In this document: positions 9,401-19,539 of the stretch, in pieces
Layout: each line of letters opens with the position of its first letter
Position numbering within the stretch: the first letter of the stretch is position 1
Assembly: GCF_030159995.1 (NCBI RefSeq)
Contig: NZ_BSNM01000026.1
Coordinates: 172,767-236,766 of the forward strand
Reading direction: 5' to 3'
From: Litoribrevibacter albus
GTDB taxonomy: Bacteria > Pseudomonadota > Gammaproteobacteria > Pseudomonadales > Litoribrevibacteraceae
Length of the DNA stretch: 64,000 nt
Translations under genes and position numbers: made by a program
Notes under the pieces: model-generated
Told to the model about the DNA's origin: nothing
What the model saw: the letters and a program-made list of their open reading frames with translations, nothing else
The model's database searches: none

Positions 9401-11888
9401 AAATGGTCCGTTGGTTTATTCCTTCAATTAATTCTTGAAGCAGGTCTTCGGTAGAGCTGCCCGTGCCTGCCAAGCCTTTTAATTCAAACATAAAGAAGAT
9501 GCCGCTATCGAATTCATCGCGCAAGCTGGTGGTGCCATTACGTTCTACGATTTCCCGGTCGCCCGTGTAGTAGTTTCGATAGACGACAGAGGCTCTCCAG
9601 CAGCAATTGTTGTATTCCACACCGTTGAGAATATCGGAGGTACGATCCAAAGACAGGTCGTATTCCCAGCGATGGAAGAGTGTCCAGAAAGGTGTGACCT
9701 GCCAGCCAGCAGAAAATTCCAAAAATTCTTCCCGTGTGAGTCTGTCGTCTTTCTTCTCATTGTAGCGAAGCGTAGCAACGTGATCCTGATCGAGTCGGTA
9801 CAGTAATCCGTGACTGCTGCGCTCTGTTTGATTGAGGCGGTCACTCCATTCGAAGTCAAACTGATAGCTCCATTGTTTAAGCGGACTGTATCTAACTTCG
9901 CCCACGTAGTTGGACATATCGTAATCATTGTCGGTATTGGTTTTGACCTGATCGTGGTTATTGGTCAAATCGACCTTACGGTCTTTCAAGTAAAGAATGG
10001 TACCTGCTCGGGCGACTAAAGTCTGGCTGCCTTGGTCATCAACAAAGCGAGTAGTGACACCCATACTGATCTGAGAGGTGTCGCCTACGCGATCCCCGCC
10101 GGTAAAACGATTCGGCTTAAACAGTTGATTGAAGCTTAAATCGGCGTCTTTCGAGTCGAACACCGGGATGTCGCTTTGATCCTGATAAGGGATGTAAGCG
10201 TACATGATTTGCGGTTCAAGGGTCTGGGTAAAACTTTGGCCAAAGAGACTGGTTGGGCGTTCTAAAAATAATCCGCCGGTGATGTGTGCCGACGGTAATG
10301 TGTAGCTCGCTGAGCTGTCGAATACCCGGTCGTCATACCCTGATAATTGATACTGCCCGTTGTACAAAGTAACGCCCGGTGTCAGGTAAGCCCAAGATTT
10401 GCGAAGATCATAATCCAACGTCAATTCAGATACGCCACGCAGTGCAGAGCTGACAGTGCGTGATGCCTCAAAGCTGTTAAGGTCATCATCTGAACCGATT
10501 CGGTCAAAGTAAGAGGTCTGGATGAAGAGCGACGGCCGCCAGCCATCGAAGTCTGTCCACAGGCCGGAAATGGCTAAATCCGGCATCAGTTTGTACTGAT
10601 CGGCATCCACTTCTTCCTCGTCGGTGATTTGATAACTGCGGAATTGGGTATTGATCGCCAGGTTGTCACCTGACCAACTGGCTCGGGCAATTTGATCTAC
10701 CGTTCCGTCAGCAGAACGGCTCAACAGGCCGCCAAAGTCAGAGCGATAATCGTCGTCACTGACGCGGTTGAAGTCCACCTCGGTTTTCCAGTCGTTTACT
10801 TTGCCTAAATGATCAAAGTGCAGCGACCAGCGATCTTCTCCGGCAGGAACTCCTTGAGTCTGACGAATGTCTTCTTCCGGGTAATCGTCATCGTCGCCAA
10901 GATATCCACCACTGATACGGTTCATGCCCCATTGATTGAGGTAGCGGAATTCGGCTTCCAGCATTTCACCCCGGTTTTCAAAGAAACGAGGGGTGATGGT
11001 GGCATCGTAATTAGGTGCGATGTTCCAATAAAAGGGTGTAGAAATGGCATTCTCGCCCGATTTTACTTCGACCGATGGATAGAGGAAGCCGGTTTTACGG
11101 CGGTCATCCAACGGGAAGTTCATCCAAGGGAAATAGAAAACCGGCACATCGTGAATTTTTAGTTTGATGTGCGAGGCTTCCCCCCAACCTTCGGCAAAGT
11201 CCAGTTCGATGTCTTGGGCAGTGATTTTCCAGGCATTGCTTGATGGTTCACAGAAGGTGAGATCACCCTCATCGATATCCACTTGTTGGGTTTCGCCCAT
11301 GAAATTGAAATTCATCTGATGAGATTGACCTCTCAGATGAGCATCGGCGACGGAAAACAGCGCATTATTAATTTGGCCGTTGTTTTCAGTCAGATCCACT
11401 TCCGCACTGTCACCCAACATGCGAACGCCTGAGTGACTGACCAGAACGTCACCAAATAAACTGGCCTGGTTGGCCTTTTTGTCATAGCAGGCCATGTTAG
11501 AGAAGCTTTGACTTTTTTGTTGGGTAATAACCACGTTACCGTCGAAGCGACTGGTCTCTGCCTGAGAGGAACCGCGTACATTGTCGGCTTCAATGCTGAT
11601 CGGTGCTTGCGAGTCGTGAGTGATTTTTTGACCACTTTCGATATAGAAACCATCACATCGCGGCGATGCTTTGTCTTTTAAATGCTCTGGTAAATCTTCT
11701 TTCTTTACCCAGCCCAACTGATCGGCGTAATTTAGGATCTCTGAGTAATCTCTGGCCGGAATCGAAGCATCCAGTTTACAAAAGTCCGAAGTGTTTTCCG
11801 CCGCCAGGGCTGATTCTGAAAATACCGCGAAGGAGCCTGTAAGGCTCAACATCGTCAAGGCGGTTACTGGCAAAATACGTTTCAACAT
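9390..11888 (-). CDS. lptD: LPS-assembly protein LptD
   Basis: LptD is the outer-membrane barrel that inserts lipopolysaccharide into the outer leaflet. I start it at the ATG at 11888 (832 residues), where a proper signal peptide begins (LKRILPVTALTMLSL...). The frame stays open to 12038, but that part is not signal-like. An LptA/OstA-like jellyroll (SIEADNVRGSSQAETSRFDGNVV) comes first, then DLTFCEPSSNAWKITA and the barrel with YFPWMNFPLDDRRKTGFLYPS. Cysteines near the N-terminus and a CC pair at about residue 758 (NNCCWRASV) match those that form LptD's essential disulfides. Confidence 0.95.
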   Translation of the reverse strand: MLKRILPVTALTMLSLTGSFAVFSESALAAENTSDFCKLDASIPARDYSEILNYADQLGWVKKEDLPEHLKDKASPRCDGFYIESGQKITHDSQAPISIEADNVRGSSQAETSRFDGNVVITQQKSQSFSNMACYDKKANQASLFGDVLVSHSGVRMLGDSAEVDLTENNGQINNALFSVADAHLRGQSHQMNFNFMGETQQVDIDEGDLTFCEPSSNAWKITAQDIELDFAEGWGEASHIKLKIHDVPVFYFPWMNFPLDDRRKTGFLYPSVEVKSGENAISTPFYWNIAPNYDATITPRFFENRGEMLEAEFRYLNQWGMNRISGGYLGDDDDYPEEDIRQTQGVPAGEDRWSLHFDHLGKVNDWKTEVDFNRVSDDDYRSDFGGLLSRSADGTVDQIARASWSGDNLAINTQFRSYQITDEEEVDADQYKLMPDLAISGLWTDFDGWRPSLFIQTSYFDRIGSDDDLNSFEASRTVSSALRGVSELTLDYDLRKSWAYLTPGVTLYNGQYQLSGYDDRVFDSSASYTLPSAHITGGLFLERPTSLFGQSFTQTLEPQIMYAYIPYQDQSDIPVFDSKDADLSFNQLFKPNRFTGGDRVGDTSQISMGVTTRFVDDQGSQTLVARAGTILYLKDRKVDLTNNHDQVKTNTDNDYDMSNYVGEVRYSPLKQWSYQFDFEWSDRLNQTERSSHGLLYRLDQDHVATLRYNEKKDDRLTREEFLEFSAGWQVTPFWTLFHRWEYDLSLDRTSDILNGVEYNNCCWRASVVYRNYYTGDREIVERNGTTSLRDEFDSGIFFMFELKGLAGTGSSTEDLLQELIEGINQRTIYDY

Positions 11889-11901
11889 GTGTGTACTCTT
11901 T

Positions 11902-11931
11902 ATGTATGAACTAACCATGTATGAACTAACA
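11902..11931. repeat. 15-bp tandem duplication in the lptD 5' region
   Basis: ATGTATGAACTAAC followed by C or A occurs twice in direct succession (11902-11916 and 11917-11931), just upstream of the lptD start. The rest of the 300-nt lptD-amgK divergent region shows no other gene; it must hold the promoters for both directions, but I cannot place them with confidence. Confidence 0.6.
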
Positions 11932-12188
11932 AACGGATGGTTGGTAAAAAAGGTGCCAGTAAAAGGGACGCGAATTAACGGCGTGCCAATATCAGAATCC
12001 AGCTCGGGAGCCGGTAGGCGGTAGGTTCGAATCTTCATATAAAGAGTGATAAGGTTAGATGATTACCAGCATTGACGTTTTTTAGGCCTGAGATTCTATA
12101 CTGATTTAAGGCTGGCTCCAATTCATCGATCCGGTTATTTGAAAATAAAGTCGTATAAAGGTCTGCTCTAACAGGGAGAGGGTGTCGC

Positions 12189-13250
12189 ATGTTAAGCCAA
12201 GCAGAGAAGCAATGGTTGGATGAAAGTCTGGCGTATTTGTCGGTGAAGGCGGTTAACCAAACAGAGCCTGCTATCGAAGCGATGACAGGGGACGCCAGTG
12301 CCCGACAGTATTATCGAATCAAAGTAGATGCACGAACCTTCCTGTTTTGTCGCAGTCTGGATACAGAAAGCAACGCCCGATTTCGATTGGTTGCTTCGGC
12401 GTTAGAAAAAGCTGGGGTGATGGCTCCGCTAGTGTTTGCCTTTGATGATGATCTGGGGGTTATGTTGCTGTCGGACTTGGGTAACACCCTGCTGGTTGAT
12501 GTCTACCAAATGAATGCTCACGGTCAGCGTTATAGCATTATCCACCGAGTATTGAATGATTTGATTCGTTTAGCAAAGATGCCTGATGAGTATTTGATGG
12601 CATCGGATGACCCGGCGGTTCAGCTCAGCACCTACAACCAGGCTTTGCTGGATCGGGACTTTGGCTTATTTACTGAATGGTGTCTCGGTGAAGCATTAAA
12701 CCTGTCACCAACTCAGCAAGAGCAGGCTATGCTTGGTGAGTTCGCGGCGCAGTTTCAGCGCAGTTTTACAGAGCAACCTCAAGTATGGGTGCATCGGGAC
12801 TTTCATTGCCGGAATTTGATGTTGACCGATAACGACATCGGCGTGATTGATTTTCAGGATATGGTCAAAGGTCCTGTGTGTTATGACCTGATTTCGTTGG
12901 TCTATGATGCCTACTGGGATATTCCGGCGGATCAAAAACAGGCCATCGTCGAGGACTACCATAAATTGCTGACTTCGGAGCAGATGATTTCTGTGACGTT
13001 GTCTGACTTCCTACCTTGGGTGGCCGTGACCGCTATGCAGCGTTTGATCAAAGTTCTGGGGATTTTCTGTCGATTAAGTTTGAGAGACGGAAAAATGCAG
13101 TACCTGGCGGATTTGCCAATGGTCATGCAGCACCTGGATCACCTTCATGAAACGTATCCTGAGGTCTGGTCTGAGGCTTGGTTGTTCTTTTGGCAATCTC
13201 AAGTGAAGCCGGCATTAGCGACCTTTTTGCAGAGTCATCATGTAAAATAG
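12189..13250 (+). CDS. amgK: N-acetylmuramate/N-acetylglucosamine kinase AmgK
   Basis: This 353-residue protein belongs to the aminoglycoside phosphotransferase fold. The catalytic loop VHRDFHCRNLML and the metal-binding IDFQD are clear at about residues 200-222, and the ATP-binding N-lobe includes GDASARQYYRI. AmgK phosphorylates the anomeric carbon of MurNAc in the peptidoglycan recycling route that bypasses de novo UDP-MurNAc synthesis. The assignment over other APH proteins rests on murU following 37 nt downstream and on lptD being divergent upstream, the same arrangement as in Pseudomonas. An AGGGAG site precedes the ATG. Confidence 0.9.
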   Translation: MLSQAEKQWLDESLAYLSVKAVNQTEPAIEAMTGDASARQYYRIKVDARTFLFCRSLDTESNARFRLVASALEKAGVMAPLVFAFDDDLGVMLLSDLGNTLLVDVYQMNAHGQRYSIIHRVLNDLIRLAKMPDEYLMASDDPAVQLSTYNQALLDRDFGLFTEWCLGEALNLSPTQQEQAMLGEFAAQFQRSFTEQPQVWVHRDFHCRNLMLTDNDIGVIDFQDMVKGPVCYDLISLVYDAYWDIPADQKQAIVEDYHKLLTSEQMISVTLSDFLPWVAVTAMQRLIKVLGIFCRLSLRDGKMQYLADLPMVMQHLDHLHETYPEVWSEAWLFFWQSQVKPALATFLQSHHVK

Positions 13251-13287
13251 CAAGCAGATTCAACAAACCATTACAGAGTACACAGTT

Positions 13288-14031
13288 ATGACCCAGCCTT
13301 GTGTCGATTGCGTCGCCATGATTCTTGCTGCAGGTAAAGGGACGCGCATGAGGCCGTTAACCGATCATTGCCCCAAACCGTTGCTACCAGTGAATGGGCA
13401 GCCCCTGATTGAATGGCATCTTCAGAAACTCAAAGCCGCCGGGGTGACTCAGGTGGTGATCAATGCCTCGTATCTCGCACACCAAATTGAAGATTACATT
13501 GCCCAACGTAGTGCCGACGGTTTGAATATCCAAGTGATTAATGAAGGTGAAGAACCGTTGGAAACAGCGGGTGGTATTGCCAATGCCAAGGCGTTACTTG
13601 GGGCTAACCCCTTCATTCTTATTAATGGCGATGTCTGGGTGGATCTGGATTATCGTCATTTGGTAACGCGGGCTCAAACCGAAGAGGCGAGCGGTTGTCT
13701 GATTTTGGTCTCCAACCCGGAACACAATACTCGGGGCGATTTTGGTATTGGCCAATCCGGTCGGTTGGTTAATCTTTCTTGCGAACCTGATGCTACTTAT
13801 ACCTACAGCGGTCTTGCTGTGTTTGATAGCGCGTTGTTTGAATCCCTCTCTTCCGAGGCGGGGGCTTTAGGCCCTCATCTTCGACGTTGGGCGGATGATG
13901 GTCGTCTGTCTGCCGAGGTCTTTGATGGTTACTGGTTGGATGTTGGAACACCGGAACGTTTGGCTGAACTCGATGAAAAGTTGCTGAGTGACTCCGGCGG
14001 TATTCAGGCTGACGGATGTCGTCATGGCTAA
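13288..14031 (+). CDS. murU: N-acetylmuramate-1-phosphate uridylyltransferase MurU
   Basis: A 247-residue nucleotidyltransferase with the signature LAAGKGTRMRPLTD (residues about 13-26), a PKPLLPVNGQPLIEWHL block, the metal-binding INGDVWVD, and the closing YWLDVGTPERLAEL. MurU makes UDP-MurNAc from MurNAc-1-phosphate and UTP, using the product of AmgK. Its stop overlaps the djlA start by 8 nt. Glucose-1-phosphate-type transferases share the fold; the amgK neighbour decides the call. Confidence 0.9.
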   Translation: MTQPCVDCVAMILAAGKGTRMRPLTDHCPKPLLPVNGQPLIEWHLQKLKAAGVTQVVINASYLAHQIEDYIAQRSADGLNIQVINEGEEPLETAGGIANAKALLGANPFILINGDVWVDLDYRHLVTRAQTEEASGCLILVSNPEHNTRGDFGIGQSGRLVNLSCEPDATYTYSGLAVFDSALFESLSSEAGALGPHLRRWADDGRLSAEVFDGYWLDVGTPERLAELDEKLLSDSGGIQADGCRHG

Positions 14032-14827
14032 GTGGTTAGCCTTATTTGTCGGCGGACTGATAGGTAATACCATTAATACTGCAGCCTTGGTGCTGCTTGC
14101 TCTGGCAGGGTATTTATTCGGCGTATGGTTGGAGCGTCGATCTGATCCTCTGTTACGCCATCGTAAGTATTTATCTAAAGATCAGGAAGCCTTTCAGCAT
14201 CTGCTGCATTATTCCACGTTTATGATGATGGGCTATCTGGCGAAGGCCGATGGCCGTGTCAGCGAACAAGAAATCGCGGCGGCAGAACAAGTCTTTGATT
14301 CTTTTCAACTAGATGCCAATGGCCGTAAAGATGCCATTCGGTTGTTCAACGCAGGCAAACACCCTCAGTTTCAATTAGACAGTATCTTGCTGCCACTGGC
14401 GTCGGTGTCGAGGCGGCACAGAGCCTTAATGAAAGTGTTTTTGGAAATTCAGGCTCGGATGGTCATTGCGGATGGTGGTCGGGGGGACCAGATTCGGCGG
14501 CGACCTTTTATTATGATCGCTCAGCGCTTGGGATTTTCGGAACAAATGGCAAGCAGGATCTTGAGGCGGGTTAGTGCCCGTGCCCAAGCTCGGGCTGCTT
14601 CAAAACAATCCGTGATGACGATTTCAGACGCCTATGCGATGTTGGAAGTCCGCGAGCAATGTTCTGCTCAGGAGTTGAAACGGGCTTATCGTAAGGCCAT
14701 GTCGGAACATCATCCCGACAAGTTGATGAGCGAAGGTGCGACGGAGCAAATGATTCAGGCCGCTACCGAGCAAACACAGTTGATTCAGGAAGCCTATCAA
14801 ATCATTCAAGAAGCACGCGGTCGCTAA
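14024..14827 (+). CDS. djlA: Co-chaperone DjlA
   Basis: From the ATG at 14024 the protein has 267 residues. It begins with one membrane span (NTAALVLLALAGYLFGVWL), continues with a TerB-like helical domain (MMMGYLAKADGRVSEQEIAAAE), and ends with a J domain that carries the invariant HPD tripeptide (SEHHPDKLM). DjlA is an inner-membrane J-protein that stimulates DnaK ATPase and influences envelope stress signalling. The start overlaps murU by 8 nt, so the three genes amgK-murU-djlA form one operon. A GTG extension to 13988 lies inside murU and lacks a ribosome site. Confidence 0.92.
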   Translation: MAKWLALFVGGLIGNTINTAALVLLALAGYLFGVWLERRSDPLLRHRKYLSKDQEAFQHLLHYSTFMMMGYLAKADGRVSEQEIAAAEQVFDSFQLDANGRKDAIRLFNAGKHPQFQLDSILLPLASVSRRHRALMKVFLEIQARMVIADGGRGDQIRRRPFIMIAQRLGFSEQMASRILRRVSARAQARAASKQSVMTISDAYAMLEVREQCSAQELKRAYRKAMSEHHPDKLMSEGATEQMIQAATEQTQLIQEAYQIIQEARGR

Positions 14828-14849
14828 AGGGCGTACTTCTTACCAGTAA

Positions 14850-16088
14850 TTATCGAATTGGTTGTTCTTCACCGGGCGCGTTTTGAGCTAACCAACCTCT
14901 CACCCGTTTCACAATGCGGTGGTGTTCTGTCCACGGATCATTGACAGGGCGTGTAAATAACTGTTGGAAGGAGGGCAGCTGTTTACGGCGGGCAATGTTA
15001 ATGCGCTCTTTTGCCTGGCTCTTGGAAAGCTGGGTTTGCTGACTGATGATGTCCATGATCGGCAAGTTCCCAAACTCCCCGATTCGAGTATTGATGTAAT
15101 TCTTGTCGCTCTCTGTTTTAGGCAGTTTGGGGTCGACCATTACCAAGGTGAACATTTCCTGGCTGCCAGAAGATTCGAGATAGCTTACGGCCCAGCTTGC
15201 GCCAATGCCTTGGCCGATCAGGACGATGTTCAGTTGACCCCGGTTGATCAGATCTTTAATGGCAGCGTCGATTCGCATCATCGTGATTTCTTGTGCAGTT
15301 GGGCCTTTGGGTTCTGCCGCTGTGTCGTTAGAGTCTGCTGTTCCATCTGACGCCGTATCAGCTGTTGCCTCATTATTTGCTGTGTCGTCGGTTGATTCGT
15401 CAGACGCTGTATCTGAAGAGTTTTCATCTTTGTTGGCGTCATCAGACGCGTTATCTGTTTCAGCCTCTTCATCGATGCTGTCTTCCATAGGAGGATTAAG
15501 AGTGAAATCCGCAGGATAGGCTGGCCACTTACGATCTGGTAGTGGTGTTATATCGGGTTCCGGGATAGCGATAGCCAGCGTATTCCAGCCATAATCTGGC
15601 AGGTACTTCCTAAGCGGTGCTACTAACTGATTATTATCCGGGTGTAATCCTTCGTCATGAAGAATGAGGACAGCCCCCAGCGGTTGTGGGGTGTTGTATT
15701 CCAAGAACAGACCGACGAATTCTTCATCACCTGCTTGGAGTTTTAATAACTCGCGTTCGTCAACTTCTTTCAGTAACAGGTCAATTTTCGTCTTGTCGGT
15801 GGATACTTTTGGCCGCTCTAAGTCGTGCCAGTCTTTCGTGGTGAGGGTCATTCTTTTCGGAGTATTTTCTCCGTCTTCGTTGTCCTGATCGGTTTCTTCT
15901 GTGGCCGCGTCATTGGTTTCAGCTGATGTTGGTTCAGAACTGCTGGAACCTGCAGGATCTTCCGCGTATACCTCAGGCGTGGCTATACAGAGACTGAATA
16001 CGCTGATTAACAGACCGAGAGTGATGCTTCGAAAGTCAGGCATTGAACGACGTATCGATAAAAGTAGGGAAAGCGCTGATTGAGTCAT
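14850..16088 (-). CDS. DUF3530-family secreted protein with an acidic insert
   Basis: The start is uncertain: ATGs at 16127, 16088 and 16043 are all in frame, and none has a good ribosome site. From 16088 the product has 412 residues and begins with a signal peptide (ITLGLLISVFSLCIATPEVYA). The mature part resembles DUF3530 alpha/beta-hydrolase-like proteins: GAVLILHDEGLHPD, YGWNTLAIAIPEP, IVLIGQGIGASWAVSYLES and LVMVDPKLP. No classical GxSxG nucleophile is seen (GQGIG instead). Two acidic low-complexity stretches rich in Asp, Glu, Ser, Thr and Ala interrupt it, one after the signal peptide and one of about 60 residues in mid-protein. It converges on djlA. Function unknown. Confidence 0.7.
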   Translation of the reverse strand: MTQSALSLLLSIRRSMPDFRSITLGLLISVFSLCIATPEVYAEDPAGSSSSEPTSAETNDAATEETDQDNEDGENTPKRMTLTTKDWHDLERPKVSTDKTKIDLLLKEVDERELLKLQAGDEEFVGLFLEYNTPQPLGAVLILHDEGLHPDNNQLVAPLRKYLPDYGWNTLAIAIPEPDITPLPDRKWPAYPADFTLNPPMEDSIDEEAETDNASDDANKDENSSDTASDESTDDTANNEATADTASDGTADSNDTAAEPKGPTAQEITMMRIDAAIKDLINRGQLNIVLIGQGIGASWAVSYLESSGSQEMFTLVMVDPKLPKTESDKNYINTRIGEFGNLPIMDIISQQTQLSKSQAKERINIARRKQLPSFQQLFTRPVNDPWTEHHRIVKRVRGWLAQNAPGEEQPIR

Positions 16089-16365
16089 AACGTTTTTTTG
16101 ACAAAAATTAAAAATATAACAAAGCATACAAAAATCGAGCCGATTTAGGTGGTTTCGGTTTTTCCCTGGCTCTCAGGGAGTATTTCTTCCTTTTCAGTTT
16201 TTCAGATTACCCGTTATTGGATGTTCTTGTCAGAAATCTTTATTTGCTGGTGATTTAGTCATGATTTCGTTCATTATTTCGGCTGAAAGCTAAACTAGGC
16301 TAGGGTAGAATGCACAGCTTAGAGTATGAGGTCACCCTCAAAGCCAGAATCACCGAGGTTTTTCC

Positions 16366-17049
16366 ATGAAGTCATTTAAGATCGCTCCTTCCATTTTATC
16401 TGCGGATTTCGCACGTTTGGGTCAAGACGTGGATGCTGTCCTTGAAGCTGGGGCGGATATTGTCCATTTCGATGTGATGGATAACCACTATGTTCCTAAT
16501 CTGACCATCGGTCCTATGGTGTGTAAAGCGCTTCGAGACTATGGTGTAACGGCACCGATTGATGTGCATTTGATGGTGAAGCCTGTAGATCGCATCATTG
16601 GTGATTTCCTTGAAGCAGGTGCTTCTTACATTACTTTCCATCCGGAAGGCTCAGAGCACGTCGATCGTTCTTTACAACTTATTAAGAGTGCGGGCTGTAA
16701 GGCCGGTTTAGTGTTTAACCCAGCAACGCCTCTGCATCACATGGATTATGTGATGGATAAACTCGACATGGTGTTGTTGATGTCTGTGAACCCTGGTTTT
16801 GGTGGTCAGAAGTTCATTCCAGGAACGTTGGATAAGCTTCGTGAAGCGCGCGCTAAAATCGATGCCTCTGGTTTGGATATCCGTCTGGAAATTGATGGCG
16901 GTGTGAACACTCAGAATATTCGTGAGATAGCAGAAGCGGGTGCAGATACCTTCGTTGCAGGATCTGCCATCTTTGGTGCGGACGATTATAAATCCGTGAT
17001 CGATATCATGCGTGCAGAATTGGCGAAAGCCGGAACAAAAGAAGCATAA
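16366..17049 (+). CDS. rpe: Ribulose-phosphate 3-epimerase
   Basis: The 227-residue TIM barrel interconverts ribulose-5-phosphate and xylulose-5-phosphate. The signatures [40 protein letters not shown] and EIDGGVN are present and hold the metal ligands and catalytic aspartates. A GAGG site precedes the ATG. It is followed after one base by gph, the usual rpe-gph-trpE order. The 277-nt region upstream (16089-16365) is non-coding and shared with the divergent DUF3530 gene. Confidence 0.96.
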   Translation: MKSFKIAPSILSADFARLGQDVDAVLEAGADIVHFDVMDNHYVPNLTIGPMVCKALRDYGVTAPIDVHLMVKPVDRIIGDFLEAGASYITFHPEGSEHVDRSLQLIKSAGCKAGLVFNPATPLHHMDYVMDKLDMVLLMSVNPGFGGQKFIPGTLDKLREARAKIDASGLDIRLEIDGGVNTQNIREIAEAGADTFVAGSAIFGADDYKSVIDIMRAELAKAGTKEA

Positions 17050-17050
17050 G

Positions 17051-17776
17051 ATGACAAGCGTATTAAACGACCTTCCAACGCGCTTACCTAGCGCAATTTT
17101 GTTTGATCTTGATGGCACTCTGCTCGACAGTGCAGCTGATCTGACCTATGCCATAGGCGAAATGTTGGAGTCTCTAGGTCACCCAAAAGTCGGGATTGAG
17201 AAAATCGTTACTTGGGTGGGGAATGGCCTGCAAAAGTTGATTGAACGCGCCTTGGTGGATGCCAAGCTGAGTTTGTCTGAAATGTCGGAAATCTATCTGA
17301 AAGCGAAAGAAGTGTTCGATCGCGCATACAATGAAGCTTGTGAAACCCCGAGTGGTTTGTATCCTGGTGTGCGCGAGCTGTTGAGCTATTGTAATGAGTT
17401 AGAGATCCCCATTGCATTAATTACCAATAAGCCGGAACACTATACGCATATGTTGTTGAACGGCTTAAATTTGGCCTCTTATTTCGGTGTCATTATTGGC
17501 GGCGATACCTTGGCGGAGAAAAAACCGTCGGCATTGCCTTTATTGCATGCGGCTAAAACTCTCAAAGTAGACATTTCTGAATGTTGGATGGTTGGTGATT
17601 CGGCCTCTGATGTTGAGGCCGCAAAAGCCGCTGGCTGTCCGGTCGTTGGATTAACCTACGGTTATAATCATGGACGCCCGATTTCAGTGGAGTCGCCGGA
17701 TTGGCTGTGTGATTCACTAAAAGAGTTGCAAGACAGGTTAGTAAACCTTTACTCTCAGTCTTCTGCACTCGTTTAA
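17051..17776 (+). CDS. gph: Phosphoglycolate phosphatase (HAD family)
   Basis: Start ATG at 17051 (241 residues), one base after the rpe stop; a longer frame from 17012 overlaps rpe and is rejected. The three HAD motifs are clear: FDLDGTLLDS with the nucleophile Asp, ALITNKP with the Thr, and MVGDSASDVEAA with the acidic pair. It dephosphorylates 2-phosphoglycolate formed in DNA repair. HAD enzymes overlap in substrate, but the rpe-gph-trpE order supports Gph. Confidence 0.92.
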   Translation: MTSVLNDLPTRLPSAILFDLDGTLLDSAADLTYAIGEMLESLGHPKVGIEKIVTWVGNGLQKLIERALVDAKLSLSEMSEIYLKAKEVFDRAYNEACETPSGLYPGVRELLSYCNELEIPIALITNKPEHYTHMLLNGLNLASYFGVIIGGDTLAEKKPSALPLLHAAKTLKVDISECWMVGDSASDVEAAKAAGCPVVGLTYGYNHGRPISVESPDWLCDSLKELQDRLVNLYSQSSALV

Positions 17777-17824
17777 CCCTTTACCCGTCTTGATTGTCAG
17801 ATTGACTTTGATGATCCCAAGACG

Positions 17825-17890
17825 TTCCCAATCTCAACCGATTGGGAATTAGCACTGTTAGAACTAATACAGATTTAGGATTCCTAACAG
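17825..17890. promoter_or_regulatory. Inverted repeats in the trpE leader region
   Basis: Between gph and trpE lie a 9-bp perfect dyad (TTCCCAATC 17825-17833, GATTGGGAA 17840-17848) and a 7-bp dyad (CTGTTAG 17855-17861, CTAACAG 17884-17890) whose right half contains TTAGGATTCCTAA. The first has no T-run, so it is not a clear terminator. No leader peptide with tandem Trp codons is visible. These could be operator or attenuator elements of trpE. Confidence 0.35.
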
Positions 17891-17942
17891 TAAGAACAAC
17901 ATCGCAAATTTGCACTAATTGAAACCCATAATTGAGTAGATA

Positions 17943-19436
17943 ATGGACAAGCAAGAATTCTTAGCGTTTGCCCAAGAGGGCTATAATCGGGTTCCTGTGT
18001 ATCGTGAGATCACAGCCGATTTCGATACTCCGCTGTCAACTTATCTTAAGTTGGCTGAAGGAGCTTACTCTTACCTCTTTGAATCAGTTCAAGGCGGTGA
18101 GAAGTGGGGACGCTATTCCATCATTGGCTTGCCTTCAAAAACATTACTCAAGGTTTCAGGCCCGAACATTGAAATCATCGAACAAGGGCAGGTGACAGAA
18201 TCCTTCACCAAAGAAGATCCTCTGGAATTTGTAGAAGAGTTTCGTGAGCGCTATAAGGTGCCAGAGCTTGATGCGTTGCCACGGTTCCACGGTGGCTTGG
18301 TTGGCTACTTCGGTTACGACACGGTGCGCTTTATTGAAAAGCGCTTGAAAGATTCCGTGCCAGAAGACGACTTGAATACGCCGGACATCCTATTAATGGT
18401 GTCTGACGAGCTGGTGGTGTTTGATAACCTGAAAGGCAAGTTGCAGTTAATCGTTCATGCGGACCCTGCAAACAGCGATGCATTTGAACAAGCGCAAGCT
18501 CGTTTGGATGAGTTGACGGATAAGCTTCGTAAGCCGTTACCGGCGAAAATCCGTAATCGCTTGTCGGCGGAGAATGCACCGGGTACGGACATTGAAGAGA
18601 GCGATTTTAAACCACGTTTTGAACAAGACGACTTTATGGCGTCGGTCGAGAAGATTAAAGAATACATTCTTGCTGGGGATGTAATGCAAACGGTGATCGC
18701 GCAACGGATGTCGATTCCGTTCGAAGCAGAACCGATGAATCTGTACCGCGCACTGCGTTGTCTGAATCCTTCTCCTTATATGTATTTTCTGAATTTAGGT
18801 GACTTCCATATTGTGGGCTCGTCTCCTGAAATTCTGGCTCGGGTTGACCATGGTGAAGTGACGGTACGTCCGATCGCGGGCACGCGTCGTCGTGGTCATA
18901 CCGAGGAAGAAGATTTAGCGCTAGAACAAGAGTTACTCGACGATCCTAAAGAGATTGCCGAGCACTTGATGTTGATCGACTTGGGTCGTAACGATGCCGG
19001 TCGTATTGCTGAAATCGGCACCGTCAAAGTGACCGACCAGATGGTGGTTGAGCGTTATTCTCATGTGATGCACATAGTGTCGAATGTGACTGGCCAGCTG
19101 AAAGACGGCATGAGTGCGATGGATGTCCTTCGTGCGACCTTACCGGCGGGTACCTTAAGTGGTGCACCAAAAATTCGTGCAATGGAAATCATTGATGAAT
19201 TGGAGCCTGTGAAGCGTGGCATTTATGGTGGTGCGGTGGGATATGTGTCATGGCAGGACAACATGGATACCGCCATTGCGATTCGTACTGCAGTGATCAA
19301 AGACAAGACCTTATACATCCAGGCGGGTGCCGGTGTAGTGGCTGATTCTGTTCCTCGTCTTGAATGGAAAGAGACCATGAATAAAGGTCGAGCGGTATTT
19401 AAAGCGGTTGAAATGGCCACCAAAGGCCTCGTATAG
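17943..19436 (+). CDS. trpE: Anthranilate synthase component I
   Basis: The 497-residue chorismate-using subunit makes anthranilate with TrpG. It shows the N-terminal region around [15 protein letters not shown], which holds the tryptophan feedback site in this family, and the C-terminal chorismate domain with [38 protein letters not shown] and YGGAVGY. The length is standard. trpG follows after 103 nt that contain a terminator-like hairpin. Confidence 0.96.
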   Translation: MDKQEFLAFAQEGYNRVPVYREITADFDTPLSTYLKLAEGAYSYLFESVQGGEKWGRYSIIGLPSKTLLKVSGPNIEIIEQGQVTESFTKEDPLEFVEEFRERYKVPELDALPRFHGGLVGYFGYDTVRFIEKRLKDSVPEDDLNTPDILLMVSDELVVFDNLKGKLQLIVHADPANSDAFEQAQARLDELTDKLRKPLPAKIRNRLSAENAPGTDIEESDFKPRFEQDDFMASVEKIKEYILAGDVMQTVIAQRMSIPFEAEPMNLYRALRCLNPSPYMYFLNLGDFHIVGSSPEILARVDHGEVTVRPIAGTRRRGHTEEEDLALEQELLDDPKEIAEHLMLIDLGRNDAGRIAEIGTVKVTDQMVVERYSHVMHIVSNVTGQLKDGMSAMDVLRATLPAGTLSGAPKIRAMEIIDELEPVKRGIYGGAVGYVSWQDNMDTAIAIRTAVIKDKTLYIQAGAGVVADSVPRLEWKETMNKGRAVFKAVEMATKGLV

Positions 19437-19446
19437 AATTGGGTTT

Positions 19447-19476
19447 AACAGCGCCGTTTTTAAATGGCGCTGTTTT
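19447..19476 (+). terminator. Hairpin between trpE and trpG
   Basis: AACAGCGCC (19447-19455) pairs with GGCGCTGTT (19466-19474) and is followed by two more T's. It resembles an intrinsic terminator, which would make trpE at least partly separate from trpGDC. The T-run is short, so read-through is likely. Confidence 0.6.
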
Positions 19477-19539
19477 GGCGATGTTGGGCGTATTTGGCAA
19501 TGTTGAGCATCGATACAGAATTTAAGGCAGGACATTCTC

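Noticed and set aside
17777..17942. A trp leader peptide with tandem Trp codons
   Set aside because: No TGGTGG or Trp-rich short frame is present.
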